Assembly (NCBI GenBank): GCA_021397835.1
Contig: JAJFZO010000028.1
Location: 1,842,001-1,906,000 of the forward strand
Direction of reading: 5' to 3'
Origin: Moringa oleifera
Lineage: Eukaryota; Streptophyta; Magnoliopsida; Brassicales; Moringaceae
DNA length: 64,000 nt
A model generated the notes under the pieces. The model was not told the DNA's origin, made no database searches, and saw only the letters and a list, made by a program, of their open reading frames with translations. Below are positions 49,546-62,569 of this stretch, piece after piece (position 1 is the first letter of the stretch; every line of letters begins with the position of its first letter). The position numbers and the translations under genes were made by a program.

Positions 49546-52429
49546 GGTATAAGAAATTTTCATGAAGAGAGTTTTTAATGTTAAGTTGTAAGTCTGATAA
49601 ACTTGAAATGATTATTGTGTTAATTTTCCTGTTTAACTATGTTATCATGAAAGCATGTTATTATTTTGCAATCAGTAGCTTGAAACTTCTTTGCAGTGGA
49701 AAAATATATATCTTCTTTCTCCTACATTTACAAATAATTGTGTAACAACCCTTATAATTATACTTTATTAATCTAAAGATAAAGCTGTAGTCAATGAAAG
49801 TTCAATAAAGAACAATGCTTTAAGAAAAAAAAAACAAAATTTCTCAATATTATCTTTGGAAAGTTGATATCGGTATCCTGATCATAATGGAGAGGCCTTT
49901 CATAAATTAAAATGATTCAGTTCCTAAATATACATTAGCAAGTTACCCTAACAATGAATAGGGTGTAGGGTGATTGCTTTCCTAGAAAAATGAGATAAAT
50001 AAAATATTTATTGTTTTTAAGGACATTAGCATTACTTTTTAAACCTTTATTTAAAGCTAAATATTAAAATGGTAAAGTCTGTAAGGGAGTTAGTCTTGAC
50101 TCTTGCCTTCATCTTTTAAGTTGGCAAATGAGTTATCCTAAAGCATTAAATGCAGAGAAATTTAAATATGTTAATGTATCTTTGCATTCATCACTTTATA
50201 TATGATAACAAATTAACTCAATAAATATAGACAATAAACAATTTTCATTAAAAGTAATTAAATCAATAGATCTGTATTTCATTCTTAGAAGTAATTAGAT
50301 AAAATTGTGCTCTTGATTTCATCCTTCACTAATGCTATTAACATTTTTCCTTATTCTGTGGTTTATGATTATCTATGTCTGAATGGCTTCGCTTGTAGGT
50401 TTCACAATTTTTTGAGGTATTTAAACTTACGAGCAATTTTTTATTTTTTTATTTTTAGGGACTCTAATAATTCCAAATCATGAAACTACTTTGAATAAGC
50501 ATTAGAATCTTGAAACCATTGATGAAAAATCATTGAAAGAGAGTCCCTTAAGCTATAAGTTGGCATGTGTGTAGGTACGCATATGTGTAAGTGCATGTGT
50601 ATATATACGAAATTTCTTTAAGTAGATTTGCACAAGGATTCTGATGTGTGTTGAAAGTAAGGACAATAAACAAATGAAGTTCATCCATGTGTTTAAACAA
50701 GTAAAGTTGCACTAGGTTTGCATATTTTTGCTTTTTCAAATGCATTTTCTTTTGAAGAAGAGCTACTTTTGTATTTTTAATTATAAAATAATAAAAAATG
50801 TCATTCATATTTTTAGTAATTTTTAAATATATATAATTTTATAAATGTAGGAAGATTTGAAAAAGACAATGAGCATGAAGTTTTATCCTCTCATCAAGTG
50901 TTTCAGAGCTTTTACATGTCCAAATATCTTGGTAAGTTGGCTTAGAAATGTACATAGTGTGAATTTTAGGTTTATGTTGTCAAGTAATTTCGTTATAACT
51001 AAAACAAGTATTTTAAAAACAATTATTGTATAATAATCATGCCACTCAATAATACTATGTGGTTTACACTTAGTTGACATACAAAATACAAATAAGTTGA
51101 TTGAATGACTACAAGTGAGATTAGTGGCACATAAATTAATTTATTTATTCAAGATTGATCTTAGGTAATCAAATTTTTTGTGCAAATCACTCTCCATTTT
51201 CTTTTGAAAAATGAATGTTGTTTTAACTAGGATCAATGCATCCTAGTCCTGAAAAACTATTTTATTTCCTATAATTTTTTTTGGAGTACCTAACAAATAA
51301 AAAAATGTTTTATCTTTATTTTGTCAATTCTTTTTCCTTTTTTATGTTTCCACAAGTCATCCTTTCCTTCATATTTAATTTTATCATAAAATCAGATCAT
51401 TGATTAATAAAGATTTCTTCTTCCTTCTATCTTATATGCCTTCTATCATCATAGATATAAACAATCAAAACTTTTAGGAGTGCAAAAAAAGTGCTGTAAG
51501 TAATAAGAATATAAGAAGTTATGAGAATGAAAAATTGATACTTTTTCATCATGAATTCTTTGACTCAAAATATTTAGATGTTGTTATTAGATTGCTTTCT
51601 CTTTCTTTCTTTGTTTCTTTATGTCTCTCTATGCTGCCTCTTATTAAGAAGTCAAGTAAGTAGCAAGTATTTAATGGCCTAACATCATGGATGCTTTCAG
51701 ACAACTTTTTGAACTCAAACTTCACTTATGAACATGCATATTACAAAAGTCAACTTAATTAGTCAAGTGCATTTACTTTTATCTTTATATAAAAACAACT
51801 AGAATATTGAAAAGGAATAAGATAAGCCATTTGAGCTGGCATCTCTATAGCATATAGGGTATAGCTCAATATAGAACATGTTAAGGTTGCTCCCTCGAAA
51901 GCATGCAAGAATACTTAACCCTCAAACATGAAGTAGTGTAAGAGAAAGAGGGGGGGCTTCTATGAGAATTTATGGAGAACTAGTAAATTCAAGCTTGATT
52001 TGATATTAGACTGTAGAAGGCGTGAAAACTAGGAAGGTTAAGTATCAACTTGTGATCAGAAACAAACATAAAACATACTCTTTATTGTTTGTTGTATTCG
52101 ATAATATGGAAACCGATAATTTGAAATAATATTTAAATTACTTCAGCTAACTAATTAAATAAATAATAAATTAAACTAGACATATAGTAACTTGCAACAT
52201 ATAGCACTATACTTGTGTTAGACTGAGGTTAGAGTTTAACTCTATATCTTTAAGATAAAATCACCTATAATTGGTGTTATTAGGTTGATGGGCGGCCAGC
52301 CTACTATCGGCACCTGTAGGGATTAATGTGTGAGACTGCGATCCCCAAGCTGACGTAGCTTGCTGCTTTTTGTTTCAAGAAAGGAAAAAAAACATCAGCT
52401 ACCAAGTTCAGTGCTTGTTTACTCTGTAT
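49546..52429. other. Intergenic, no supported gene
   Basis: AT-rich sequence. A GC-richer patch at 52,285-52,370 (GGCGGCCAGCCTACTATCGG) stands out but matches nothing I recognise. It may belong to the retroelement remnant on its right. Confidence 0.5.
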
Positions 52430-52720
52430 TCTATGCCAACCATTTAAGACACCACACATTACGCATAAAAAATGCCAAATGATTAAAAGAATCAGATATC
52501 ATGTGATGAGATGCACCAGAATCAAAAGTCCAAAAAAAGGAGAGATCTTCAAATCAACGCTAAGGCAATTCCATAGATTTATCCTTTACTTTGATTCATA
52601 ACTACCAAAAAGTAGTACTTCAATTCATAAGAACAACAAACCAACTTATGGTTATTGTCTCTCAACACAAATTTTGTTTTTCAAAAAAGGAAGAAGAAAG
52701 AAATGAGTTGGTTTCTATTT
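52430..52720 (-). pseudogene. Ty1/copia retrotransposon fragment (protease active site)
   Basis: On the minus strand the text TFDSGASHHMISDSFNHLAF (52,525-52,465) matches the aspartic protease region of plant copia Gag-Pol, with the catalytic DSG motif intact. Flanking frames to about 52,720 look like decayed Gag-protease sequence. No LTR, integrase or reverse transcriptase was identified nearby. Confidence 0.72.
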
Positions 52721-54255
52721 TTTGGATGATGGAAATGGATGTGAAGGGCTTTTTATAAGTGTCCAAAGGTGACTTTTGAAGAAATGTATCTTTTCAAGAG
52801 ATGTGTCCTAAGAGAAAACATGCATCTTTAATGGAAAGGTATCTTTCCTTTCAAAAAGAAACTATACACCTTTTCATTCAAACCTTTCTTTTTTTTTTTT
52901 TCATTTTAAATTCTCTTTTCTAACATTCTTTAAGAAAAAAGAATGAGATTTCAGAACTTGTTAGCAAAGGTAAAGAATGTTCTGGTCGATCAACTATAAC
53001 TTATTGATAAGGGACTTTCAAAACCTTTTAACTCTACCATAATGTCATACTATTCTCAAGTGAACTAAAGGAAGACCAGAAAGCAACCTTTTGACAATCA
53101 AATACTAGTACATTTTAGCCTTTTAAGTAAGCAACATCCATATAATTCATCTAATCCACAAGCATTGAATGAGCCATTGCCTTTTTTTGACCTTAATATC
53201 TTCATATTTTTGGTAAATATTATGCTTAAAAGTATTTCTTCTTTATTCCCTACTATATTTAGACAACTATTCTATTCATTTACCTTCAAAGATATTTATG
53301 CTTTCTTCTCAATCTTAGTTTGTTTTGATTTAAAAGTCCAAGCATTTAACTTTTTAGATATTTTAGCTAGTGTAAGACATGTTTATTAACTTCAAAATGC
53401 TAAAATAAGACTACAATTGTATGGAATATTGAAGTTATCTTCTATAAAATTACTATGTTAGACTGTTGCTGAAGTAATAAACTTTAATCGAATTTTTGGT
53501 GAGATACATACTTAAATGTGTTGAAAAATTGTTTCGGTTACTTATATTAGTTAAACAGAGAATGCATGTGTCTTTTACTCTCTTTTTTTTTTTTTTTTCC
53601 TTTTTTAATGTTCTCTTATCTTATGATAATGATTACGTGTGTTAGTATACTTGAATTATATCTTGTTATACAAATTTTATGCCTTTACATGTTGATATCA
53701 TGTCTTATTATATAGAATTTATGTTTTGTTATATTAATATTGCGTCTTATTATACAGAGATAATACTTTATAATGATAACTTCGTGTCTTGTTATATTGA
53801 TATCATATCTATTGAGAATAAATAACTCAAATGGTTGTATTAAAATTAGAAAATAAGAAGATTGACTCAACTTGTTATCTTCAAAGTAGAGGAGAAGATA
53901 AAGGATAAAAAGCTGTGTTTATCTTACAATGTATAGTTTATTGTTTATCCTTATCTGTTTAAAGTAGTGGAATTGCATTTAGTTCTATCACTTAGTGCTA
54001 GACATAAAGGTTAAGTACCATAGTTTACGACATCTTTGGGAGTTTTTTAAAGGTGTAAGTTATATTCTTCTTTTTTTATTTTTATTTTTTATAGTGTAGT
54101 GAGTTCTTCCCCTCTCTCTCGTGAATATAGACACATTGTTAAACTACATAAACAAGTTGTATTCTTGGTTTTTTTTTTTATCATTATTTTTCTCATTGGT
54201 TATTTCTTTGTCTATTAGCATTTGTCATCTTTATTAATTTCTTTTCTTTTTTTAT
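52721..54255. other. Intergenic with short TTATAT repeats
   Basis: AT-rich. At 53,645-53,815 words such as GTCTTATTATA and TTGTTATATTGATATCAT recur roughly every 35-40 bases, a degenerate tandem array. No gene was seen. Confidence 0.45.
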
Positions 54256-54402
54256 ATGATTGTCTTATTACAAAAGACAATCATAAATGTTTTATTATTT
54301 TTTTCTTTTTATGATGGTCTTAAAAGGTCATCATAATTTTATGATGGTCTTAAATGCCTATTATGAAAATGCATCGTCGTTTCCCTTTTTTGTACTAATG
54401 TG
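54256..54402. mobile_element. CACTA-like right terminus (remnant)
   Basis: Three palindromic units (54,256-54,284 ATGATTGTCTT/AAGACAATCAT; 54,311-54,335; 54,340-54,368) are followed by TTTTTTGTACTAATGTG. Its reverse complement, CACATTAGTACAAAAAA, resembles the common plant CACTA end CACTAGTACAAAAA with two extra bases. No matching left end was found in the window. Confidence 0.5.
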
Positions 54403-56475
54403 TATTGATGGGCCTCTTTGTGCATATCCTTGATTTTTATTTGCATACTCAAAATCTACTATTTCTAGTCTTTTCATTTTTGGCAAGTATTGGCATAGGA
54501 TTAGTCATGTTTATACGAACCATAGCATCAAAAAGTATTTTTATTAAGATATTTAAAGGATATGCACCTTAAAAAGATTATTCATTATAGCACGACCATC
54601 TTTCGCATTGATTTATACAGTGTTAATAGGAATATTAGCATTAAAAGTGATTTTCATTTCTTCCATATCATCAAACAACTTTAGATTGAAACTTCAATGT
54701 ATTGGTAAGCTCATTTTCATGCACTTTTCAATAAGGTTATAAGGCTTAACCATGCATGGATAACCTAAAAACCTTGTGACATACACATTCTTGAATATTC
54801 TTTACATGGTTTTAATGAATGAAAATGTTTTGTTATTTTTAGAAAATAAAGATAACTCAAGGGAGCAACCTTTATGTTCTCAATCAAAATTGTTTTAAAA
54901 ATTAAAAAATTGATTTGTTTTCTTTAAGGGGAAAAAAAAAGATGACTCAAGATGATAGTCTTTCATATTCTTTAATAACAATATTAAAAAAAAAAAAGCA
55001 AATAAAACAATGTTTTGATTATTTTGAGATTAGGAAGATGTCTCAAGGGAGGAGTCTTTATATTCTCTAATAAAAACTATTTTTTTAAAAATAAAAATAT
55101 TTTGTTGCCTTTGTACAAATTAAATCTATTTCTATTTCCAATTAATAGGCATAAAAATTTTGGTTTAATGCCTTAATAAAAATTCTTGAAAAGAAATCAA
55201 GAAAAGTTAATTATTCTTTGGTAATGGTATTTATATGACATCATAAGTAGTAACAAGATGTCTATGTAAATGTATTTGACTTTTTTGTTTGTTTGATAGC
55301 AATGTTTAATAATAATGTGAAAATGTTTTGGGAATATGGTAAGGGTATTTGTCAAAAAACATATTCAATAATAAATTCGAGAGATGTAATGTACATACCA
55401 TTGAATAAGTTTGAAAAAATCTAAGACTGAACACTAACTTAAATTAGCAAAGTAAAATAACTTTCTTTAATTAATTCAACTTATACAAACATCTACCAAT
55501 GTAATATTTACTTTCTTAAACCTTATAGCTAACCACAATACACCATGAACATCAAAATTACATAGATCATGTGCAATAAAAATTCACATACTAAATCCAC
55601 ACTTTAAGTAAATTAATTCAATTATGCTTAATAGTCAATTAGCAAATCATTTCCATTGTTTGGTCCTCTTAATGGAAATTAATTCTCAAGTGATAACATT
55701 TTGATCAATTTAAGGTTGGCTTTATAAGGGCTATAATGTTATTGGTTGTTGCTACCGATATATGTGTTGTTGCCATTACTATGTGAGAAGCTGCTAATGT
55801 TGGTGTGCTAGGTGGTCCTACTAAATTGCTAGAGGTTACAATAGCTCTTTTGGAGGTTTTCCCTCTCTTGTCATTGATATTAATGGTGTTGATGCTCTAA
55901 TAGTGGAAATATAGTGTTTTTTTTTTTTTCATGTCTATGGTATGTGGAGATGATGCAAATGTTATTATTATTGGGGTTATTCTTACTTTAGTTGTGGGTC
56001 TATAGGGTGGCTTATGCTGATGTTAGGGTGGTTTATATTGATTTTAGATTGCACTTATTTTGTGATGTTATATATATAGCATTTTAGTATTGTATGATGC
56101 AGATAATGGCTTTCTCGTAATGTTCAAGGGTTCTGAAATTACAGCAATAACCCATGTAGATTCTTGGAATGATGAATTTTCAAGTAAGAGATTTCAGTGT
56201 TGCTGACTAAGCAACATGACATGAAAAACAATCCATAACCATCTACACTAAATTATTTATTCATTTTCATAATAGTATTTTAATTTATTAAATGATTGCA
56301 ATTATTATTGTATGTATCATTAAAAATTAAAAAATAATATAAAAGTAAAAGTAAATCATTCAACAAGTCGTGCGCATTTAGTTGAAAAAGTAACATTATT
56401 TTATTTACATTATTTTAAATCATATCTTAATGCACAACATTAAAAAATACCACGGAGTGATGCTAGTGATTATAA
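54403..56475. other. Intergenic, no supported gene
   Basis: AT-rich. Protein-like words occur on the minus strand at 54,450-54,800 (for example FLGYPCMVKPYNLIEKC) but could not be assigned to a family. Probable old transposon debris. Confidence 0.4.
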
Positions 56476-56479
56476 TTGG

Positions 56480-57626
56480 AAGAGCATGAAGGGGATCTCT
56501 TTATATTTAAATGTTTCAGTCGGGCATTTGGAAGAGAATCAAGATATTTGGCTTGGGATGAATATCAAGCAGCTCAAAGATACATTTTATTAAACTTCCT
56601 AAAAATGAAACAGTTTGTGGAGTATGTATTTCACAACTCAATTATAATTATCTGTTTACCTATCCACACACAAAGACCACTTATAGTACTGATCTATTTT
56701 GTTAAACTAATACTTTAAAGGATTGATATTTCTTAATTATGTGAACATTGTTTTTTTATAACCAATCAAGAGGTTGACACTTAGAGCTTCAATTTGCATG
56801 TTGGTTCAACCAACACATAAATACTTATACTCTAAACTCTTATTAATTAAATATATTTCGATAAATGTAGTTATATGACTCACTTTCTATATTGACAAGC
56901 ACATAACCCACAAAACTTCATTGCTAGCAACTTTATCAAGGACGCTAAAAAAGGTTGTTAAGATCTTGAAGTCATACCTTGCATGCTATGTCAATAGGCA
57001 AATTTCATATTGAAAGACAGTTTGAACAAAGCTACAATGAATAATGAAGTCTGCATTAAAGGGTCCAACTATAATGAAGATGAAATTAACTACTATGGTA
57101 TATTTATAAAGGTGTTAGAATTTAAATACATAGCATTACCAATCAAGCGAACGATGATGCTCAAGTATGAATGGTTTAATCCAACACCAAATATGGGTGC
57201 CAATTTACATAAATTGTAAAATTTAGTGGATGTTTAATTAACCATAGTAAGAGATTAAACAAATATGAGCCATTTATTATGAGTTTGCAAGCAGCTTAGA
57301 TTTATTATATCCCATATCTAAGTTTAAGATGTGACAAACATGACTAGTGATTGTTTGCTAAAGAAACACTAGGTTTGTCATTGAACTACTAGAATCTAAT
57401 TTTTTATCTAGATTAATTCAAGGATTGCACTTTTTCAAGATGATGAGATAAATGTCTATTGGATTGAGATTGACTCAGAAGAAGATCATGTCTTTTTAAA
57501 TGATTTAAACAATACATTAACAAATATTGATGATAATAAGGGAACATACTAGATGAGCCAAATTTTGGAAGTGATTCAAAAAGGGGTGAGGAAAAGGAAG
57601 AGGATGACTTCGAAGACGATGATTAG
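56480..57626 (+). pseudogene. CACTA TNP2 transposase, C-terminal fragment
   Basis: C-terminal third of a TNP2-type transposase. WDEYQAAQRYILLNF (56,549-56,593) matches the end of the DUF4218 region, where relatives read EAHRYVLFNCDE. Then comes DUF4216-like sequence: NNEVCIKGSNYNED and EINYYGIFIKVLEFKYIALP (57,040-57,140), TMMLKYEWFNPTPNMG, and YEPFIMSLQAA. It closes with an acidic tail, EEKEEDDFEDDD, and TAG at 57,624-57,626. Stops and frameshifts occur. It belongs to a different, older CACTA copy than the 12.4 kb element, in the opposite orientation. Confidence 0.8.
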
Positions 57627-57890
57627 TTAATTTTTGTCTTTTGCATTAATTGTTTGAATTAATCTCTGTGTACATATTGAATTATTTGTATGTAGTGATT
57701 GAATTATTTATTGTATTATTAGATGTATAGATTTTACATATCATGTGTTGATGGATTGTTATTTTTTAAAATGCTTTTAGCATGTATTTTAAGTAGTTCT
57801 AGATCAATTCTTAGGGAAGATCCTACCAAATTTTTCATAGAAATTTATCTTCCATTCTAAATTAGGTATTAAATTATTAATATAATTAAA

Positions 57891-59300
57891 TGAGAGGACA
57901 AGGAAGACGTGGTGACTCAATAGGAAAAGGTAATGGCACTTGTAGCTCATGATCATCTCCATTTTTGTAGCATGCAGATAAGCCAAGGTCGTAGCTACAT
58001 GACAGGCTACACTTACATCATATACACCAAATGCTTTGTCGATTTCTACAAGCTCTTTGGGAGTTGCTTGTATTGGGATGTCTACTTGTAAGAGTTGTAA
58101 AGCATGGATAGATAACAAATTTATATAAACAATGACATGTAAGTGTTGACAATTATTTTCAATGCTCGTATCATTACTTTTGTAAGTTACACTAATGCAT
58201 TTGATTTATTTGTTCTCTTTGATAGCATTGAGCCATCTATTAAATGTTCTATGAAGATATACAAGATTTTTTAAGAGAGGGTTAATCTATTTAAGTATAC
58301 ATGGAAGGTAAATTTTTTGTAATTAAAGGACTTTTACCATGACAAATTTAAGGTACATCAATTATGTATGAAAAAATGAAATGCTATACTTTATTATATT
58401 GACATATCATTTATTGTTGTAAAAATACTTTGTATAGGATGAGGCAATCAATGACAAAATGAGAGCCACTTGGAGGCTATGGTCATTAAGCGATATACTA
58501 CTTTAATGTATTCTTTGTCAACATAAGGTAAGAAGTAAGCCACAATTCATCCTAGATAACTGTATGGAAGCAGTAGAAGTTTCAATGGAACTACCTAGAG
58601 TATAAGGAGAAGTGTGGCACCTTCAAAAATTAATAGAGCAAAACAAGTAAAACTTCATGCTTATGGTACATATAACATTTAATTTACATAAATTATAAGG
58701 AAAATGGTAAAGGAGTTAGGTAACATTAACATATTTCTAATTGTAAGTAAAGGAGTTGGGTCAAGAGCTAACTCTTATGGAGCTTTAAGATGAACTAATA
58801 TGAAGAAGTCCAATCATGAAAAATTCATTGATGAGCACTTTAGACAAGTGCATGTAAGTTTGTTTCGAAATAATCTTAATTATATTTCTTACTTGATTCA
58901 ATATACATAATGAATTCTTTTTCTATAAGAATACTACGAGAATGTAGTTATCTTAGCTTTCCAATCGCAAAAAGGATCTTTTAATACTCCTAAGGTAAAC
59001 TAGCTTTCCAATCATAAAAAGGATCTGATACTCCTGAGGTAAACTACATATTTTGTAGGTGGAGAGAACACACATCAAGTGTATAAACTTAACTCTTAGG
59101 CCCAATCACATTATTCAAGCTATAGCTCCAACAATGGATGATTTGTTAATGATGCAACCATATTAAATATGCGTGAGCAAATGAAGACTATTGAAAAATG
59201 TTTAGAACATAAGCATACGAATAGGGAAGAGGATTATACACATTTAGAGGTTGAGATGAATAAATGTTTATAGCAGTGAAAGATTAAGATGGATCGTATA
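57891..59300 (+). pseudogene. CACTA second-gene fragment (Ptta/transposase 24 type)
   Basis: Lies 265 bases after the TNP2 stop, the arrangement seen in CACTA elements. It starts MRGQGRRGDSIGKGNG, a Gly-Arg-rich N-terminus, and later shows DEAINDKMRATWRLWSLS (58,438-58,492), SIRRSVAPSKINRAKQVKL (about 58,597-58,650) and KKSNHEKFIDEHFRQVH. Near 59,150-59,250 it has a probable coiled coil (MREQMKTIEKCLEHKH). No Ulp1 domain was seen. It is heavily decayed. Confidence 0.65.
58954..59044. repeat. ~45 bp tandem duplication
   Basis: Copy 1 at 58,954-59,000 and copy 2 at 59,001-59,044 both begin TAGCTTTCCAATC and end AGGTAAAC. They differ by a few substitutions and a small indel. Confidence 0.88.
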
Positions 59301-60046
59301 TGACAAAAAAACAAAAAAAGGATGAGATGGAATGTATCCAAGACTTTAATTAAATGCATTAGGTGTTAATTATTGGAGACAAATTTTAAGGCTCTTATTT
59401 TGCATTCGCCATTTATTTGATGAATTATTGATAATGAGTTCTTAAATACTATAAGCTTATTTATACACGTCGTTATTAGCTTGGGCTTGCCCCCATTAGT
59501 TTTTTTCTTCCTTATTAGTGTCAACATACTTATGGACTCAAGTGTTCTTATCATAAAAGGAGCAATAAAGATTGACTATCCAACAATAGGATGGGAAAGA
59601 TCCCTAGCTTGGGACTAAGACATCTAGTGCCAATTAAGATCCATCGATGGGTGTGTCTTCCATTAGCTTAGGTCAAGACGTCAAACTATTCCTATAGAAG
59701 AACCATGCCATTTACAAACCAAAAAAAGATCAAAGTTAGCACAAAAAAGAGAACAAGAAAGCAAGGAAAAGGCTTGACCATCATCTACCATGTTAAACCC
59801 TTCATCCTCAAATTTGGGCAGATAAATGTCTCTATCTCAAAATAACCCTAAACACTAGAAAAAAAAATGAGATCTTACCTTTATAACACTAATGTGGACC
59901 ACCTAGTGCATTAAGCGACATGAACTCGCCATAGAACATCTCATGTAAGGCTTTAAGTGGGGAAACCTTAGGAAAATGTAGTTAGGCCCTTGGTGGGTGA
60001 GTTTTAAGAAGATTAAATAGTAAAACTCTTAATAGGAGACCCTTAA
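59301..60046. other. Intergenic, no supported gene
   Basis: Mixed-composition sequence, somewhat GC-richer than its surroundings around 59,560-59,720 and 59,880-60,040. No coding, RNA or repeat feature could be supported. Confidence 0.45.
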
Positions 60047-60405
60047 GGGCCTGTTTGATTGTGTTCTAGTTTCTTTGTTTTAGAAAACTATTTTAGAAAT
60101 AATTTTTAAGAATTATTTTTAAAAAAAGAAAAAAACTTATTAGATAATATTATTTAAAAAATTGTTTTAAAGTTTTTTGAAATAATTAATAATTGCAATA
60201 ATGCCATTAATGAAAACATTTCTTTTATAATTTTTTTTTAAAAAAGAGCAAAAATAACTTTAGGACTTTCTTTATTTTTCGTTTTAAAAATTAAAAAACA
60301 AAATTGTTTTGAGAATTAACTTTTATAAAACAATTTTATCAAACAATTTGTTTTTTTGGTTTTTAAAAACAAAAAACTATTTTTAGAATAGACATCAAAC
60401 AAGCC
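60047..60405. mobile_element. hAT-like MITE, ~359 bp
   Basis: The left end is GGGCCTGTTTGAT and the right end is ATCAAACAAGCC, imperfect inverted repeats of the hAT-type GGNCTTGTTTG class. Inside, A/T-rich inverted stretches (AACTATTTTTAGAATA on the right, GAAAACTATTTTAGAAATAA on the left) suggest foldback structure. No coding capacity. A clear 8-base target duplication was not found. Confidence 0.72.
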
Positions 60406-61846
60406 AACAATTTTTGTCACTAAAATCAGAGTAAAATCAATTTTCAACCAAGTGATTGAACAAGTATGGATAGATAACCATGATGTTCCCAACCTTTGGA
60501 GGAAAAAGGACCAAGATCTTGAAGTTAGACATTAGCACTTCCTAGGATACGTATAAATATTCAAACTTTTATCCTCTATAAGAAGAAAGGATCTCTCTAA
60601 TCTTAAAAATAAAAGAGGATCATGAGTTGATATATCAAAAATTTATAACCCTGACCCTACCTTCAAGGTGCTTTTTTAAAGTTGGATTATACGTTTCATG
60701 ACCTAGCTTGCATAATAAGGTCATTAATACTATTATGAAACGCTGATTATTCGAGTTGAATTGGATGAGACTTATGTTTATATTCATGACAAAGGTAGTT
60801 CTGGGAAAAAACATTGCAACCTTAACCCATCCTTGAAAGACTCCTTGTAAAGATATAACTACCATTACTTCCATCCTATATTAGTAGCATCTAATTTAGC
60901 TTTTATAATGTTATTAAGGGTAGTATTGTCTTTATTTATACTAAAAATCCTAAAGCCCTAAAAAGAAAAAGTGAGCTAGACAATATCCTGACCAAGAGCA
61001 AGAAACAAGAATGTAGAAGAACATAAAAAGAATGAGACTAGAGAAACTCAATTAAGATGAAATCAAAATGAGTTGTATACTTTGCCTAATGGGTCTAGTT
61101 GTAAGGTCAAGGCAACTTCAATATGAAAGTAAATTCTTTAGAATTGAGCATATGCTTTATAAGTATCTTAAAATCTTGTGGAAAAGCATTATTATGCAAT
61201 ATATTTAAGCTAGATTTGCCAAATTTGACTCTTTACTAATAAAGCCCCACCAACCTTTATAAACTCTTTACCTTATACTTTTTTAAGGCACCCCAAAGAT
61301 GCATTTTACAAATTTTAACTCTAACCTCCCTTTTCGTTTATATCTATAAGGCAAACATCGCAAAAACCTCTATGTGATCCAATCTTAGAGGCTTCTAACT
61401 CCATATCTCTTTTAGAGTTTTTGGGCCTATAACTTTGGAAGTAATCTTTTTGCAAGATATATTCTTATGGTAATAGCCTTCCTCAAAATGTGTTGCTTAG
61501 GTTAGTTTCAAAAAGCATGCATTTGACCACCCTATTCATTAATGTCTGATTGCATAAAAAAAAAATCTCAATGAAAAACTTCATGTTTGTAAGTTCTATT
61601 TATTTTGTTAACATTATTTATTAATCATTTATCAAAGTTTAAATTCCAATAAATATTCCATTAAATGTAGTTGTAATATTAAAGACATCACAAAAAACAC
61701 AAATTTTGCATATCATTATTGAATCATATCTTGTAGTATAGAATTCTTTACCATAAAATTTATTTAGATGACATTCTGAATCAGGTCATAACTATTCTTC
61801 AAATAAGCAAATAATATATTAAATAATTTAGATGATAATGTGCAAT
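60406..61846. other. Intergenic, no supported gene
   Basis: No recognisable gene. The last 40 bases before the next element (61,803-61,842) are nearly identical to 26,353-26,392. Confidence 0.45.
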
Positions 61847-62195
61847 CACCACAACAAAAATGAGATTAGTTTACTCTACATAGTTCACAATTTTAATAAC
61901 AACTGTGAATAAATAATAACAACTGTGAATAAATGTTGATTAGTTCACAGTTGTAATAAAACTGTGAACAAAGTAAACCTTTATTCATAATTGTTAAGAA
62001 AACTGTGAATAAAGATCATTTTTGTTCACAGTCATAAACATAACTGTGAAGAAAAGAAAACTTTTATTCACAGTTTTATTGTAGTAACTGTGAATAAAAG
62101 TGGTATAACTAAGCTTTTATTCATAGTTGCAACAAAACTGTGAATAAAAAACTACAAACCTTTATTCACAGTTATGGCTATAACTGTGAATAAAA
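61847..62195. mobile_element. Left end of a further CACTA-like element
   Basis: Begins CACCACAACAAAAATGAG, like the CACTACAACAAA end of the large element with one changed base. It is followed by about seven palindromic units of the form TTTATTCACAGTT-spacer-AACTGTGAATAAA. The layout equals the subterminal arrays of the 12.4 kb element, although the motif differs. No right end is in the window, so the element probably continues past 64,000. Confidence 0.72.
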
Positions 62196-62569
62196 GTCCT
62201 ACCTTATCTTCCCCAAAAAGATAAACTTGCGTTGATTCTTTTTCTCCACTTGCTTAGGTAGTAAACATTAGCTATGAAGTGCACACTATGAAGAGAACCT
62301 CTCTAGGTTCTAGATTTGCAAAGCAGAAATTCGACCTTAACTATTTATGATGAAGGGATTAAGACTGTGGTTCTGCTTACTTTTAGGTTCTAGAACTGGC
62401 AAATTAAATCTCCTTTTTTTTCTCAATAGGTTTAATCCTTTCTTCCAAAATTATGTGCTTATCTTTTTTTGTTAGAATGCAAAAATTATTGTTCTTTGAT
62501 TTTTTGCTTTTAGTTTCATTATATTTAAGCTCAAATCTAGATGTGGTTCTCCTTCCATCGGGATTCAAA
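62196..62569. other. Internal sequence of the CACTA-like element
   Basis: Sequence between the subterminal repeats and the minisatellite. It shows no coding potential. Words such as AAATCTCCTTTT and TTAGTTTTGGTAAGGTTAAT-like text recur near 63,570. Confidence 0.4.

Noticed and set aside
57804..58118. 104-codon minus-strand open frame
   Set aside because: It is antisense to the CACTA second-gene fragment, whose plus-strand start MRGQGRRG and position after TNP2 are better supported.
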